Origin: Pseudomonadales bacterium
Lineage (GTDB): Bacteria; Pseudomonadota; Gammaproteobacteria; Pseudomonadales; Pseudohongiellaceae
Assembly: GCA_024234365.1 (NCBI GenBank)
Contig: JACKOK010000002.1
Location: 186,001-250,000, forward strand
Reading direction: 5' to 3'
Length of the DNA stretch: 64,000 nt
Shown one piece after another: positions 52,920 through 62,554 of the stretch; position 1 is the first letter of the stretch; the number at the start of each line of letters is the position of its first letter. The position numbers and the translations under genes were made by a program. The notes below the pieces were generated by a model. It saw nothing but the letters and a program-made list of their open reading frames with translations. It was not told where the DNA came from and searched no databases.

Positions 52920-55358
52920 CCTATATGCATATCGGTAAAGATTTCACTCCGCCTGATGTCGAAGGCAAGGTGACCGGCGCAGCCCGCTACGCCGAAGATT
53001 TCAAGAAAGACGGCATGGTGTTTGCCCGACTGCTGGGCAGCCCGATTCCCGCAGGCCGCGTGGTCAATATCGACGCGTCCGCCGCGCTTGCCATTCCTGG
53101 CGTGCTGGGTATTTTCACGGCTGACGATCTGCCGCCCGCTCCGCCGCCCGCCAACCCGGCGCTGGCAAAAGAGTGGGTGACCTATATCGGTCAACCGATC
53201 CTGGCCGTGGCTGCCGAGAGCGATGCGCTCGCCGAAGAAGCTCTGTCCAAGATCGTGGTGGAATATCAGCGTCGCCCCTTCGTGGTTGACCCGCTGGACA
53301 CCCTGACAGAGGGTGGTCCTGACCCTTATCCGAGCGGCAACACCCTGATCCGTAACGCGGGTGAAGCGGCAGCTGGTACTACAGCTTCCGGTACTGACGT
53401 GGGGCGTATCAAGTGGTCCATCGACCAGGTGGCAGCGTTCCGCGCCGGCCGTGAGCCTGTTGACGCCCAGTTCGGTGACGAGTGGAGCTATGGTGACGTG
53501 GCTGCCCGTTTCGCCGAGTGCAGCACCATCATTGAAGAGCCCTTCGTGACGATTGGTCAACCGCACCACTCCCTGGAGTCGCGTACCGGCATGGCCTACT
53601 GGGAAAATGGCAAGTGCTATTTCCACGGGTCTCTGCAGAGCCACACGGTCGGGCACGATGCTCTGTCCGCCATGCTGGAAATCGACCCGGCCAATCTGGT
53701 GTTCATCAACGAGAACACGGGTGGCGGTTTCGGTTCCAAGATTTTCCCGTATCCGATGATGGCAGTGACCGGCAAATTCGCTCGCAAACTGAACCGTCCT
53801 GTACAGTTGCGTATCACCCGTGCCGAAGAGTTCTACATCGGTTCCGCACGCTCCGGCATGCAGGGCTGGATCAAGATCGGCCTGAAGGATGACGGTCGCG
53901 TGGGCGCGGTAGACGTTGCCATCGTGAACGATGCCGGTTCAGGCGGTGGCGGTAGTGCCAGCTCCTCAGCCGAGCACATCTCCATCATGTTCCAGCCCGA
54001 AGCCATGCGTTTCCGCGGCCTGGCGATGTACACCAACACCACGCCCCGTGGGGCCCAGCGTGGCCCGGGTCAGAACGAGATGGCGGCGGTTCTCGCGCCC
54101 ATGATCGACAAGGCCGCCAATCTGGCCGGTGTTGACCGTGTGGCCATGCGTCGTCTGAATGCTCCGCGCATGGATGGCAAGATCGGTGGTCGTCAGGGTG
54201 GCATCTCCAGCTCCTATATGCCGGAAGCCATCGACAAGGCCGCGCAGATGTTCAACTGGGATCAGAAGAAAGCACTGCCGCGTCAGATCAGTGCCACCAA
54301 GGTGCGTGGTATCGGTGTCGGACAGGGCTTCCACACAGCGGGTGCCAATGGCTACGACGGTCTGATCCGCATTGCATCGGACGGCACCATCTATCTGCAC
54401 ACGGGCGTGGGCAACCTCGGTACCTATTCCTATGCAGGCGTGCTGCGTGCAGCGGCAGAGACCCTGCAGTGCAGCTGGGACAACTGTGTCGTCGTGCACG
54501 GTCACGGCGACCTGAACCTGCCCCACAGCACCTATCAGGGTGGCAGTAACACCATGTTCACCGAAACCCGTTCCAGCCATGTGGCTGCACTGGACGTGAT
54601 TCAGAAGCTGAAGGAAATCGCGGCAAGCGAATTCGGTGGTTCTGCGGATGATTACAGCATTGGCGGCGAGCGCGTGTTCCTGACCAGCAATGAATCCAAG
54701 GGCATGAGCTACGGTGAAGCGGCTCAGAAAGCCATCGAAATGGGCGGCAAGTACAGCGGGATGGAATATCCCGATGACATTCACCGCACCACGGTCCGTT
54801 CCGTGCAGGCCATGCAGGGAACCGGTCTGATCGGTGTGGCGAAGGACACCCTGCCCCGCAGCGGTGCCGTTCCCGGCATGGCGATCGCCTTCGTGGAAAT
54901 CGAACTGGACAAGGAAACCGGCAAGTTCGATATCGTGGATTACACGGCTGTTGCCGAGTGTGGCACCGTGGTGCACCCGAAAGGGCTGCGTCAGGCCATG
55001 AACGGCGGCGGTATCTGGGGCTTTGGCATGGCGGCTTACGAGCGCCATGTCTATGACCCGCAAAACGGTCTGCCGGCAAACGTTGGGCTGTATCAGTCCA
55101 AGCCGCCGACATACCTGGATGTCCCTGTTCAGATGAACGTAGCGGGCAATGACATGCCTGACCCACAGAGTCCGGTCGGGGCGCGTGGTATTGGTGAAGC
55201 CCGCTCAGGGTTGTGCAGTTGCTGCACTGATGAGTGCGATTGCCGATGCGCTTGACGGACATTTGTTCAATCGCACTCCAGTGACTGCTGACATGATCAT
55301 CAACCACGTCGCACAGAACGGCTTTAACACTGGCAACCTGAAAACAAATACATTCTGA
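52916..55358 (+). CDS. Molybdopterin subunit of a xanthine dehydrogenase-family enzyme, frameshifted near the C-terminus
   Basis: The catalytic subunit begins HIGKDFTPPDVEGKVTGAARYAEDF and carries the Mo-cofactor segments GQPHHSLESRTG, ENTGGGFGSKI and PRGAQRGPGQNE. The catalytic Glu is E761 in GARGIGE. Directly after it the frame is lost: read as is, the protein ends at 55255 after a non-family tail. Skipping the single base 55199 restores PAQGCAVAALMSAIADAL and continues to a stop at 55358, giving about 813 residues. One extra base is therefore present relative to an intact gene, by a real mutation, sequencing error or frameshifting. The next gene starts 10 bases after the restored end. Substrate unknown (aldehyde, purine or N-heterocycle). 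Confidence 0.85.
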
Positions 55359-55368
55359 GGTTTACGCT

Positions 55369-56364
55369 ATGTCATCACACGACAATATGCCGGAAATGAG
55401 CCTCTACCAGCCGGTACGGGTAGAGGACGCGATAGGAATTGCCAGCCAGTTTGCTGAACGCGGATGGTTGGTGGGCGGTGGCCAGGACACTTACGGCTGG
55501 CTGAAAGACCGCGCCAAGACTGCTGACGCACTGATCGACCTGAAAGGGATCGAATCCATGCGCGGTATCAAGGAAACTGCCGATGGCATCGAAATCGGTG
55601 CCCTCGTGACCCTGACCGAGATCACCCGGAATGCGCTCATCAAGGAGCGCTATTCCCTGCTGGCTCAGGCAGCCGGTCGCGTGGCCAGCCCGCAGATCCG
55701 CAACGTTGGAACCCTGGCAGGCAACGTCTCTCAGGACGTTCGCTGCTGGTACTACCGCCGTGGCCTGAACTGCTACCGTGCTGGTGGCAACCTGTGTTAC
55801 GCGGACACCCCGGAAGGGATGAACCGTGAACACGCAATCTTCAATGCCAGCCGTTGTGTGGCGGTCACTCCCAGTGATACCGGCCCTGCACTGGTGGCGC
55901 TGGAAGCCCAGATGGTGATTCAGAACGCCAGTGGTCAGCGCGTGGTGCCTGCCGAAGAGTTCTTCGTTGGCCCGAACGTGGACATCCGCCACACAACCGT
56001 TCTGCGTCCTGGTGATATTCTCACGGCCGTGCGCATCCCCGCCAAGTGGGCAAACGCACAGTTCTACTTCGAGAAAGTCGCTGACCGCAATGTCTGGGAC
56101 TTCGCGCTGGTCAGCATCTCTGCTGCCATGCGTGTGAACAATGGAGTGATTGAAGACTCCCGTATCATGGTGGGTGCCGTGCAGGCCACGCCACGTCGGT
56201 TGACTTCAGTAGAGCAGGCCATTCGAGGCAAGCCGCGTAACGAGTCTACTGCCAACGGTCTCGGCAACCTGGCGAGCAGCGATGCCAACCCCCTGAACTA
56301 CAACCACTTCAAGATGCCCTTGATGGATAATCTTGTAAAACGAGCCGTACGCGGCCAAGCTTGA
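55369..56364 (+). CDS. FAD-binding subunit of the molybdenum hydroxylase
   Basis: The 331-residue subunit has a CoxM/XdhB-type FAD domain: WLVGGGQDTYGWLKD and LTEITRN first, then the signature ASPQIRNVGTLAGNVSQD, and a C-terminal CO-dehydrogenase flavoprotein domain. Between residues 126 and 163 lie four cysteines (C126, C135, C143, C163) in the region where PaoB-type subunits bind a [4Fe-4S] cluster. It probably relays electrons from the [2Fe-2S] subunit onward. It has no signal peptide, so it would need to ride with the Tat-exported subunit. Confidence 0.88.
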   Translation: MSSHDNMPEMSLYQPVRVEDAIGIASQFAERGWLVGGGQDTYGWLKDRAKTADALIDLKGIESMRGIKETADGIEIGALVTLTEITRNALIKERYSLLAQAAGRVASPQIRNVGTLAGNVSQDVRCWYYRRGLNCYRAGGNLCYADTPEGMNREHAIFNASRCVAVTPSDTGPALVALEAQMVIQNASGQRVVPAEEFFVGPNVDIRHTTVLRPGDILTAVRIPAKWANAQFYFEKVADRNVWDFALVSISAAMRVNNGVIEDSRIMVGAVQATPRRLTSVEQAIRGKPRNESTANGLGNLASSDANPLNYNHFKMPLMDNLVKRAVRGQA

Positions 56365-56473
56365 TAAATAGAAGCCTGTTGCACATTCGAGCGCACCCTA
56401 GATGCCGCACGACATGAGCAGCAGGCTTTTGTTTATAAAATAACAATAGATCACAACATTGAGGACTAGGATT

Positions 56474-57226
56474 GTGGATATTATTCGTTATCGACATAAC
56501 GTTTGGGGAGAAGAAGTCATTCAGGGTGTGTCCTGGGACTTGCTGTGGGTAGTCGCGGTTACCGCGTTCCTGCTGTTGGCGGCACATGCAATTTTTATGG
56601 CGGCGCTGGCCAAGAAAAAAGCCCGGCCCTCTTCGGAAGGCAAGCGGGTCAACCGTCACGATGCGATTGATCGTGCTTTTCACTGGATCATGGCAGGCAG
56701 CGTTCTGATCCTGATCTTCACCGGTATTTCACCCATCGTAGGTATCCGTATCTCCTGGCTGAACATCCATTGGATTGCGGGCTTGACGCTCACTTTCGTC
56801 GTGATTTTCCACACGATTCGTGCACTGTTCTGGCAGGATTTCAAGGCGATGCTGCTGGGGCCGAACGACTTCAAGGAACCGTTTGACGAGAACATCAAAC
56901 CGGGCAAGTACTCCTTCGAACAGAAGGGGATGCACTGGGCCATGACCGTTCTGGTGATTGCGGTGATTGCGACAGGCGTGACCCTGTTCACGCACATTGA
57001 TTCGCCCTGGTGGGAGCGTCCCAGTGTCGAGAACGAAGGCACGCTGGGTATTTTCTTCCTGCTGCACGGTACTGCGACATTGGCATTGATTGCATTTACT
57101 GCCATTCACATCTATTTCGCCTTGCGCCCGGAAAAGCGCTTCTATACCCGCTCCATGGTGAGTGGCTGGATTTCCGAGTCAGAGATGAAAGAGAACCACG
57201 ATCCCAGCAAGTGGAAGGCTGAGTAA
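56474..57226 (+). CDS. Membrane cytochrome b (FDH-gamma/thiosulfate-reductase type)
   Basis: About 250 residues with five predicted membrane helices. Histidines suited to bind two hemes lie in RAFHW, NIHWIAG, IFHTIRA, KGMHWAM, LLHGTA and AIHIYF. The DLLWVVAVTAFLLLAAHAIF helix is N-terminal. The GTG start at 56474 has AGGACTAGG upstream. Placed after the FAD subunit, it probably passes electrons from the periplasmic enzyme to quinone, which is inference from position. Confidence 0.85.
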   Translation: MDIIRYRHNVWGEEVIQGVSWDLLWVVAVTAFLLLAAHAIFMAALAKKKARPSSEGKRVNRHDAIDRAFHWIMAGSVLILIFTGISPIVGIRISWLNIHWIAGLTLTFVVIFHTIRALFWQDFKAMLLGPNDFKEPFDENIKPGKYSFEQKGMHWAMTVLVIAVIATGVTLFTHIDSPWWERPSVENEGTLGIFFLLHGTATLALIAFTAIHIYFALRPEKRFYTRSMVSGWISESEMKENHDPSKWKAE

Positions 57227-57238
57227 GAAGGAAGCACC

Positions 57239-57643
57239 GTGACGAATCTGGAAGACGAAATCGAAGTCATTGAAGCCGGCTATGAGTTCCTGCTGGCCTA
57301 TGCCGCGCAGGGGCGTCCGGCTCAGAATGAGAATGTCGGGCCTGGCCCTAAGCCCCGCAAGATGCTGCAGGACATGCTCGATGCCATGAAATCGGCAGGC
57401 GAGCGACTCGCCGGTTCGGATGGCGAGTTCGAGCAGGTGATTGTGCAGGATCTGAAGAAGGCGCAGGCTGCTGTCGGCTTTGTGCTGGCCCAGCCCGGCA
57501 TTGGTTCCGAGGTGGTGGACAATCTCAATGCCTCGATTCACCTGCGTACTGTCCTCACGGACTTTTTCCTGTATAGCGAAGCGTTCAAACCGCTTGGCAC
57601 TGAGCAGGCGCAACAACCGGCCTGGGATAAGGTCGGCAACTGA
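57239..57643 (+). CDS. Unknown protein of the molybdoenzyme operon
   Basis: The 134-residue acidic protein starts at GTG after AGAAGG. It looks helical (LEDEIEVIEAGYEFLLAYAAQGR, MLQDMLDAMKSAGERL) with no signal, membrane helix or metal motif. It may be a dedicated maturation or assembly factor. It is the last gene before a strong terminator and lies 12 bases after the cytochrome b gene. Confidence 0.7.
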   Translation: MTNLEDEIEVIEAGYEFLLAYAAQGRPAQNENVGPGPKPRKMLQDMLDAMKSAGERLAGSDGEFEQVIVQDLKKAQAAVGFVLAQPGIGSEVVDNLNASIHLRTVLTDFFLYSEAFKPLGTEQAQQPAWDKVGN

Positions 57644-57665
57644 GGCGTCTCGCGGGAAACACAGA

Positions 57666-57703
57666 GGGCCGGAACGGGAAACTGTTCTGGCCCTTTCTTT
57701 TTT
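57666..57703 (+). terminator. Strong intrinsic terminator
   Basis: GGGCCGGAAC (57666-57675) and GTTCTGGCCC (57684-57693) form a 10-bp stem with one G-T pair around an 8-base loop, followed by TTTCTTTTTT. It ends the molybdoenzyme operon. Confidence 0.85.
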
Positions 57704-57752
57704 CTGGTAATGTCGTGGCAAGTTGAGCACAACAATAAAGGCGGGAGAAGAT

Positions 57753-58946
57753 ATGCGCATAATCGCTTTTACCCTGGCGTCCCTGAGTGTCCTGATTGCC
57801 TCCTGTGGGCCGCAAACGACTTCGATGTCTGATACGGCAGGCTCTCCTGAGGCGATGCATGCGGAAAGCGACGGTACGGCGGGAGCAACCGCTCTGGCAA
57901 CGCCGGAAGCCCCGACTGGCATGGATACGCAGTATGAGCGGGAGCTGCTGCCCAATACGCAACAACTGATCACTGAGGGCAAGCGTTCGGGAGAGGGGTA
58001 TTTCAGTGCCGATGGAAATCGCCTGATCTATCAGGCGGAAATCGAGGGCGATAACCCGTTTTACCAGATTTTTGTCCGGGATCTGCTCAGTGGCGCTACC
58101 ACCCGTGTTTCTCCTGGTATCGGCCTGACCACCTGTGCCTGGATACACCCTCTGGAAGACAAAATACTGTTTGCGTCCACACACGAAGATCCCAATGCCC
58201 TGAACAAGCAGCGGGAAGAAATCGCCATCCGTGCGAGCGGCCAGCCACGCGGCTATGCCTGGGATTATGACGAGCATTACGACATCTTCCAGGGGAGTGG
58301 TGACGGCAGCAATTTAAGCAATCTGACGAATAGCCCGGGCTATGATGCGGAAGGTTCCTGGTCATCGGATGGCAAGAGCATTGTCTTTGCCTCCAACCGC
58401 GAAGCCTATGATCGTCCTCTGAGTCAGGCGGAGCAACGACTGTTCGATGACGACAAGTCTTACTTCATGGATCTCTATCTTATGGATGCCGATGGCGGCA
58501 ATGTCCGTCAGCTTACCTTTTCGCCAGGATACGATGGTGGCCCGTTTTTCAGTGCGGACGACAAGCAGATCGTCTGGCGGCGCTTCAACCCGGACGGCAA
58601 CAGCGCCGAAATCTGGGTCATGGACGCCGATGGCAGCAATCAGCGCCAGTTGACCGATTCGGCCATGGTGTCCTGGGGGCCGTATTTTCATCCAAGTGGA
58701 AAATACATCATCTATTCCAGTAATGTGCTGGGGCATGCCAACTTCGAACTGTTCATGATCGACACCCAGGGGCAGCACGAAGCCGTTCGTGTCACCAACA
58801 CCGAGGGCACGGATATTCTGCCAGTCTTCTCGCCCGATGGGCGCTCGCTGGCCTGGAGCAGTACGCGTACAGCCGATGGCAGCTCACAAATTTATATGGC
58901 GGACTGGAATCATGAACGCGCGCTGGAGCTTCTCGGGCTGGAATAA
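57753..58946 (+). CDS. PD40/TolB-like beta-propeller lipoprotein
   Basis: The 397-residue lipoprotein has a signal with lipobox VLIASC, Cys18 being the predicted lipid site. A propeller follows with repeated PD40 blades: GEGYFSADGNRLIYQAE, AEGSWSSDGKSIVFASNR, GGPFFSADDKQIVWRR, LPVFSPDGRSLAWSS. These match the TolB-propeller family used for binding, not necessarily for Tol function. ATG 57753 is preceded by GGGAG. An M1-M28 peptidase gene follows. Confidence 0.85.
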   Translation: MRIIAFTLASLSVLIASCGPQTTSMSDTAGSPEAMHAESDGTAGATALATPEAPTGMDTQYERELLPNTQQLITEGKRSGEGYFSADGNRLIYQAEIEGDNPFYQIFVRDLLSGATTRVSPGIGLTTCAWIHPLEDKILFASTHEDPNALNKQREEIAIRASGQPRGYAWDYDEHYDIFQGSGDGSNLSNLTNSPGYDAEGSWSSDGKSIVFASNREAYDRPLSQAEQRLFDDDKSYFMDLYLMDADGGNVRQLTFSPGYDGGPFFSADDKQIVWRRFNPDGNSAEIWVMDADGSNQRQLTDSAMVSWGPYFHPSGKYIIYSSNVLGHANFELFMIDTQGQHEAVRVTNTEGTDILPVFSPDGRSLAWSSTRTADGSSQIYMADWNHERALELLGLE

Positions 58947-58991
58947 TCCAGGTACAGGAATGGGCTTGTGCGTACACGGGGGAGTGTTGTC

Positions 58992-61900
58992 ATGAAGGCC
59001 TTGGCACGATGGTCTGCGACTTTGTTGTGGGTTTTGCTGACGTCTCATGGATGGGCGCAGGAGTCACTCTTTCATGAATTATCGGTAAGGCTGGATCCTC
59101 AGGCTGGCCGGATAGAGGTCGTGGATACCCTGCAGCCTCCCGTACGCTCTCCGCTTCGCTTCACGCTTAATGCCGCCCTGGCTCTGGAATCCCTGTCAGG
59201 TTCCGGTTATCGCATCGAGGAAATCACCGAGGGTGCAGAGTCGTCCAGCTCAGGCGATGGCAGAACGCTTGCTGCCAGCAGGCAGTACGAGATCCACTTC
59301 GCGGGCGAGCCTGTTCCCGTTACCCTGCATTATCAGGGGGTCATCAATCGTCAGGCGCAACAGGAAGGCGCAGAGTACGCGCAGAGCTTTTCCTCCACCA
59401 CCGGTATCATTTCCGCACAAGGCGTGTATCTCGATCACAGCAGTGTCTGGCTTGCGGATTTTTCCGATGTCCTGATGGGGTTTGACATGCAGGTGGCCTT
59501 CGCGGCAGGTAGCGAGGCGTGGACTGCCGTCAGTCAGGGAGATGAGCGTGGGCCCAATCACTGGCGCAGTGAACAGGCGATGGAAGAGGTTTATCTGGTC
59601 GCTGCGAATTTCACCACATATCGCAGCCGTGTCGAAGGGGTGGAACTTCTGGCGTATCTGCGTCAGCCCGATGCGAATCTGGCAACACGATACCTCGATG
59701 CCACAGAACGATACCTGGCGCTCTACGAGCCGCTTCTGGGTGACTATCCTTTCAGCAAATTTGCGCTGGTGGAAAATTTCTGGGAGACCGGATATGGCAT
59801 GCCCTCGTTCACCTTGCTGGGAGAACAGATCATCCGTTTTCCTTTTATTCTGGAATCCTCCTATCCTCACGAGATTCTGCACAACTGGTGGGGGAACTCT
59901 GTCTATCCCGACTATGACACGGGGAACTGGAGCGAGGGGCTGACAGCCTATCTGGCCGATCATCTGTTTCAGGAAATGAGTGCGGCAGGTGCCGAGTACC
60001 GCAAGGACATGCTGGCACGTTACCGCAGTGCCGTCAGTGAATCGGCAGACTTTCCGCTCAGCCGTTTCACCTCCCGCAACTCGGCGGCGACACAGGCAGT
60101 GGGTTACGGCAAAAGTCTGATGCTGTGGCATATGCTGCGCATGCAGTTGGGCGATGATCTGTTTCTGCAGGGGCTGCAACGTCTGTACGAGGAGAGACGT
60201 TTTCTGCGCACCTCCTACGCAGACATCGAGGCGATCTTTGCGCGTGTCAGCGGGCGAGATCTGAGCGCCTTCTTCCGGCAATGGGTGCAAAGAACCGGCG
60301 CGCCGGAACTTGCCGTGCAGGTGAGCGAGGACAGCACAGGTTCCGCGATCATTCGTTTGCGGCAAACTCAGCAGGCGGAAGCTTATCAGCTCGAGGTGCC
60401 GCTTGCCCTCTATTATGAGGGAGAGAAACAGGCTCGCGTGGTAAACATTGCCATGAACGAGCGGGAAGTTGTCGCCGAAATGGATAATTTCTCTGCGTTG
60501 CAGGCCGTGCTTGCCGACCCCTATTTCGATATCTTCCGTCGTCTCGATATTGCCGAGATGCCACCCACGCTCCGGGCATTGTTCGGTGCAGAAAAAATCC
60601 AGTTCATTGTGCCGCAGAGTCAGCGCGAGCAGTGGCTGGCGATGGTGGAGTTCTTCAGTGATGACCCCGCCATCGAGGCTGAAATCGTTCTTGCGGAGGA
60701 TTTTCGTTTGCTGCCGGCAGACAAGTCTGTGTGGGTGCTCGGGCGTGACAACCCCGCGCAGCAGTTCGTGGAGGAGGCCGTGCGTCTGTATGGCGTTCGT
60801 TTCTCCGAAACGGGTCTGTCGATGCTGGGCAGTGAGCTTCCCTATGCCGGTCGCAGTACCGTGCTCACGGCCACGCACCCGGATGATCCGGAGCTGACGC
60901 TGGGCTGGATTCATGCCGATACGCCCCAGGCCATGCCGGGCCTGACGGAAAAACTGCCGCATTACGGCAAGTACTCCTACCTGAGCTTTGTGGGGAACGA
61001 GCCGACCAATGATGTGAAAGGGCAGTGGGAGAGCCCGGAATCTCCCTTGCTGTGGCTGTCTGCACCCGGCGGTGTCTCTGCTGCCCCATTGCCCGCCCGG
61101 CAGGCGCTGGCACAACTGCCTCCCAAATACCTGCCCGAAGGTTTTGCGCGCCAGGTGCAGGCTATCCTGACGCGGGCACAAGGGGGGCGTGGAGCGGGGT
61201 CCCCCGGCCTGGCCTCCGTGGCGGACTATCTTGAGGATGAGTTTGCCGCACTGGGGCTACAGGCGCCTGCAGGGGGCTATCGACAGGCGTGGACAGCGCG
61301 CACGTCCACGGGCCAGTCTGTCACGGGCAGTAATATCGTCGGTGTGTTACCCGGGTGGGATGAGACCCTGCGCGCTGCCCCGCTGATCATTGCTGCGCAT
61401 TACGATCATCTTGAGCAACGCGATGTGCAGGGCGCTACGCAAGTGTTTCCCGGTGCGGATGACAATGCCTCCGGGGTGGCCGTGATGCTGGAGGTGGCGC
61501 GCAAACTGGCCAGAGCCTTCAGCCCGCGGCGACCGATTGTCTTTGTGGCATTTGCCGGAGAGGAAAGTGGCCTGCTGGGGTCACAGGCTTTTGTCGCGAA
61601 CCCGCCCGAACCCTATACCCGGGACGGAATGTTCGCGATGCTCAATCTCGACAGTGTGGGTCGCCTCGAAGGGCGTACCCTGCAGGTGTTCGGTTCGGAA
61701 AGTGCCTACGAATGGCCATTCATGGCCCAGGGCATCGGTTTCACCATCGGTGTTGCCTCCGAATTTCCCGCGCAGTCTGTGGCGGGTAGTGACCATGTGA
61801 GTTTTCTGGGCGCCGGCATTCCTGCCATCCATCTGTTCAGTGGGCTGCATGCCGATTATCACCGCGACACGGACACCGAGGACAAGCTGGATTACACCGG

Positions 61901-62285
61901 CATGTCAGACATCGCCCTGTGGCTGGAAGAGGCCGTGGTCTATCTCGCGGAACGCGATCAGCCGCTGCGAGCAACGTTGAGCAATGCACCTACGCGCCCG
62001 GCGCAGTCGAGCAGCGAGGCGCGCTCCGCGTCACTCGGCACCATTCCCGAATTCAATTACAGCGGTGACGGGGTGCAGATATCGGGCGTCACGCCAGGCG
62101 GCGCAGGCGAATTGGCGGGTTTGCAGGCTGGTGATGTACTGCTGCAGTTCAATGGCGAGCGGATTGCGGATCTGCAGCAATATTCCAATCTGATTCGTGC
62201 GGCAGCCCCAGGGGATATCGTAAGCCTGCAGATCCGGCGTGAGGATGAGCTGTTGACGGTGCAAGTGGAGCTGCAGGCTCGTTGA
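58992..62285 (+). CDS. Secreted fusion of M1-like and M28 peptidases with PDZ domain
   Basis: The 1097-residue protein has a signal peptide (to about residue 22) and three units. First an M1/gluzincin-type region with zinc-binding HEILH (H293, H297) and E315, one residue closer than the usual HEXXH-X18-E spacing; no GAMEN motif is seen. Second an M28 domain at about 730-985 with all expected zinc ligands: H803, D823, E857-E858, D887 and H957 (HADYHRDTDT). Third a PDZ-like domain at about 1024-1095. The start 58992 has GGGGGAG seven bases upstream. It may degrade extracellular or periplasmic peptides in two steps; the fusion is unusual to me. Confidence 0.85.
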   Translation: MKALARWSATLLWVLLTSHGWAQESLFHELSVRLDPQAGRIEVVDTLQPPVRSPLRFTLNAALALESLSGSGYRIEEITEGAESSSSGDGRTLAASRQYEIHFAGEPVPVTLHYQGVINRQAQQEGAEYAQSFSSTTGIISAQGVYLDHSSVWLADFSDVLMGFDMQVAFAAGSEAWTAVSQGDERGPNHWRSEQAMEEVYLVAANFTTYRSRVEGVELLAYLRQPDANLATRYLDATERYLALYEPLLGDYPFSKFALVENFWETGYGMPSFTLLGEQIIRFPFILESSYPHEILHNWWGNSVYPDYDTGNWSEGLTAYLADHLFQEMSAAGAEYRKDMLARYRSAVSESADFPLSRFTSRNSAATQAVGYGKSLMLWHMLRMQLGDDLFLQGLQRLYEERRFLRTSYADIEAIFARVSGRDLSAFFRQWVQRTGAPELAVQVSEDSTGSAIIRLRQTQQAEAYQLEVPLALYYEGEKQARVVNIAMNEREVVAEMDNFSALQAVLADPYFDIFRRLDIAEMPPTLRALFGAEKIQFIVPQSQREQWLAMVEFFSDDPAIEAEIVLAEDFRLLPADKSVWVLGRDNPAQQFVEEAVRLYGVRFSETGLSMLGSELPYAGRSTVLTATHPDDPELTLGWIHADTPQAMPGLTEKLPHYGKYSYLSFVGNEPTNDVKGQWESPESPLLWLSAPGGVSAAPLPARQALAQLPPKYLPEGFARQVQAILTRAQGGRGAGSPGLASVADYLEDEFAALGLQAPAGGYRQAWTARTSTGQSVTGSNIVGVLPGWDETLRAAPLIIAAHYDHLEQRDVQGATQVFPGADDNASGVAVMLEVARKLARAFSPRRPIVFVAFAGEESGLLGSQAFVANPPEPYTRDGMFAMLNLDSVGRLEGRTLQVFGSESAYEWPFMAQGIGFTIGVASEFPAQSVAGSDHVSFLGAGIPAIHLFSGLHADYHRDTDTEDKLDYTGMSDIALWLEEAVVYLAERDQPLRATLSNAPTRPAQSSSEARSASLGTIPEFNYSGDGVQISGVTPGGAGELAGLQAGDVLLQFNGERIADLQQYSNLIRAAAPGDIVSLQIRREDELLTVQVELQAR

Positions 62286-62292
62286 GGGCGCT

Positions 62293-62442
62293 TTATTGAA
62301 TGAAGAAGTAAAGTGCACCCAGCACAATACTGAAGCTGACCAGAATGAACAGACATTTGACAAGGAAACCGCCACGACGAGGGCGGTAGCTGTAGTCCTC
62401 TTCGATGAATATGGGGTGATAGCGTCTTCTGAAAACTCTCAT
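62293..62442 (-). CDS. Small single-helix membrane protein
   Basis: This 49-codon gene is open from ATG 62442 to a stop at 62293. The basic N-terminal part (MRVFRRRYHPIF, SYRPRRGG) is followed by one hydrophobic helix (FLVKCLFILVSFSIVLGALYFF). Charge distribution suggests a cytoplasmic N-terminus. The ribosome site is weak (GTGAG). It starts seven bases beyond the converging M1-M28-PDZ stop. No family is recognised. Confidence 0.5.
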   Translation of the reverse strand: MRVFRRRYHPIFIEEDYSYRPRRGGFLVKCLFILVSFSIVLGALYFFIQ

Positions 62443-62513
62443 GACAGGCTCACTGCAACAGGATGAAAAGTCTGTGAGACTTCATTTAACGCGAGGCAGC
62501 AGGCACTGACGGG

Positions 62514-62554
62514 CGTGAATCGTGGCAATTCACGGAACAATTGTGATCAATTGT
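62514..62554 (+). promoter_or_regulatory. Two adjacent inverted repeats upstream of the CBM9/DUF5916 gene
   Basis: CGTGAAT-N7-ATTCACG (62514-62534) and ACAATT-N6-AATTGT (62537-62554) are perfect and only two bases apart. CAATTGTG also repeats directly 10 bases apart. They lie about 115-155 bases before the ATG at 62671. The position suits a regulator-binding site. Confidence 0.45.

Noticed and set aside
55190..55210. Programmed ribosomal frameshift in the molybdopterin subunit.
   Set aside because: No classical slippery heptamer or stimulatory structure is evident; an indel or error is simpler.
55149..55358. Separate 69-codon gene after the molybdopterin subunit.
   Set aside because: Its second half is the expected C-terminus of that subunit, so it is the frameshifted tail.
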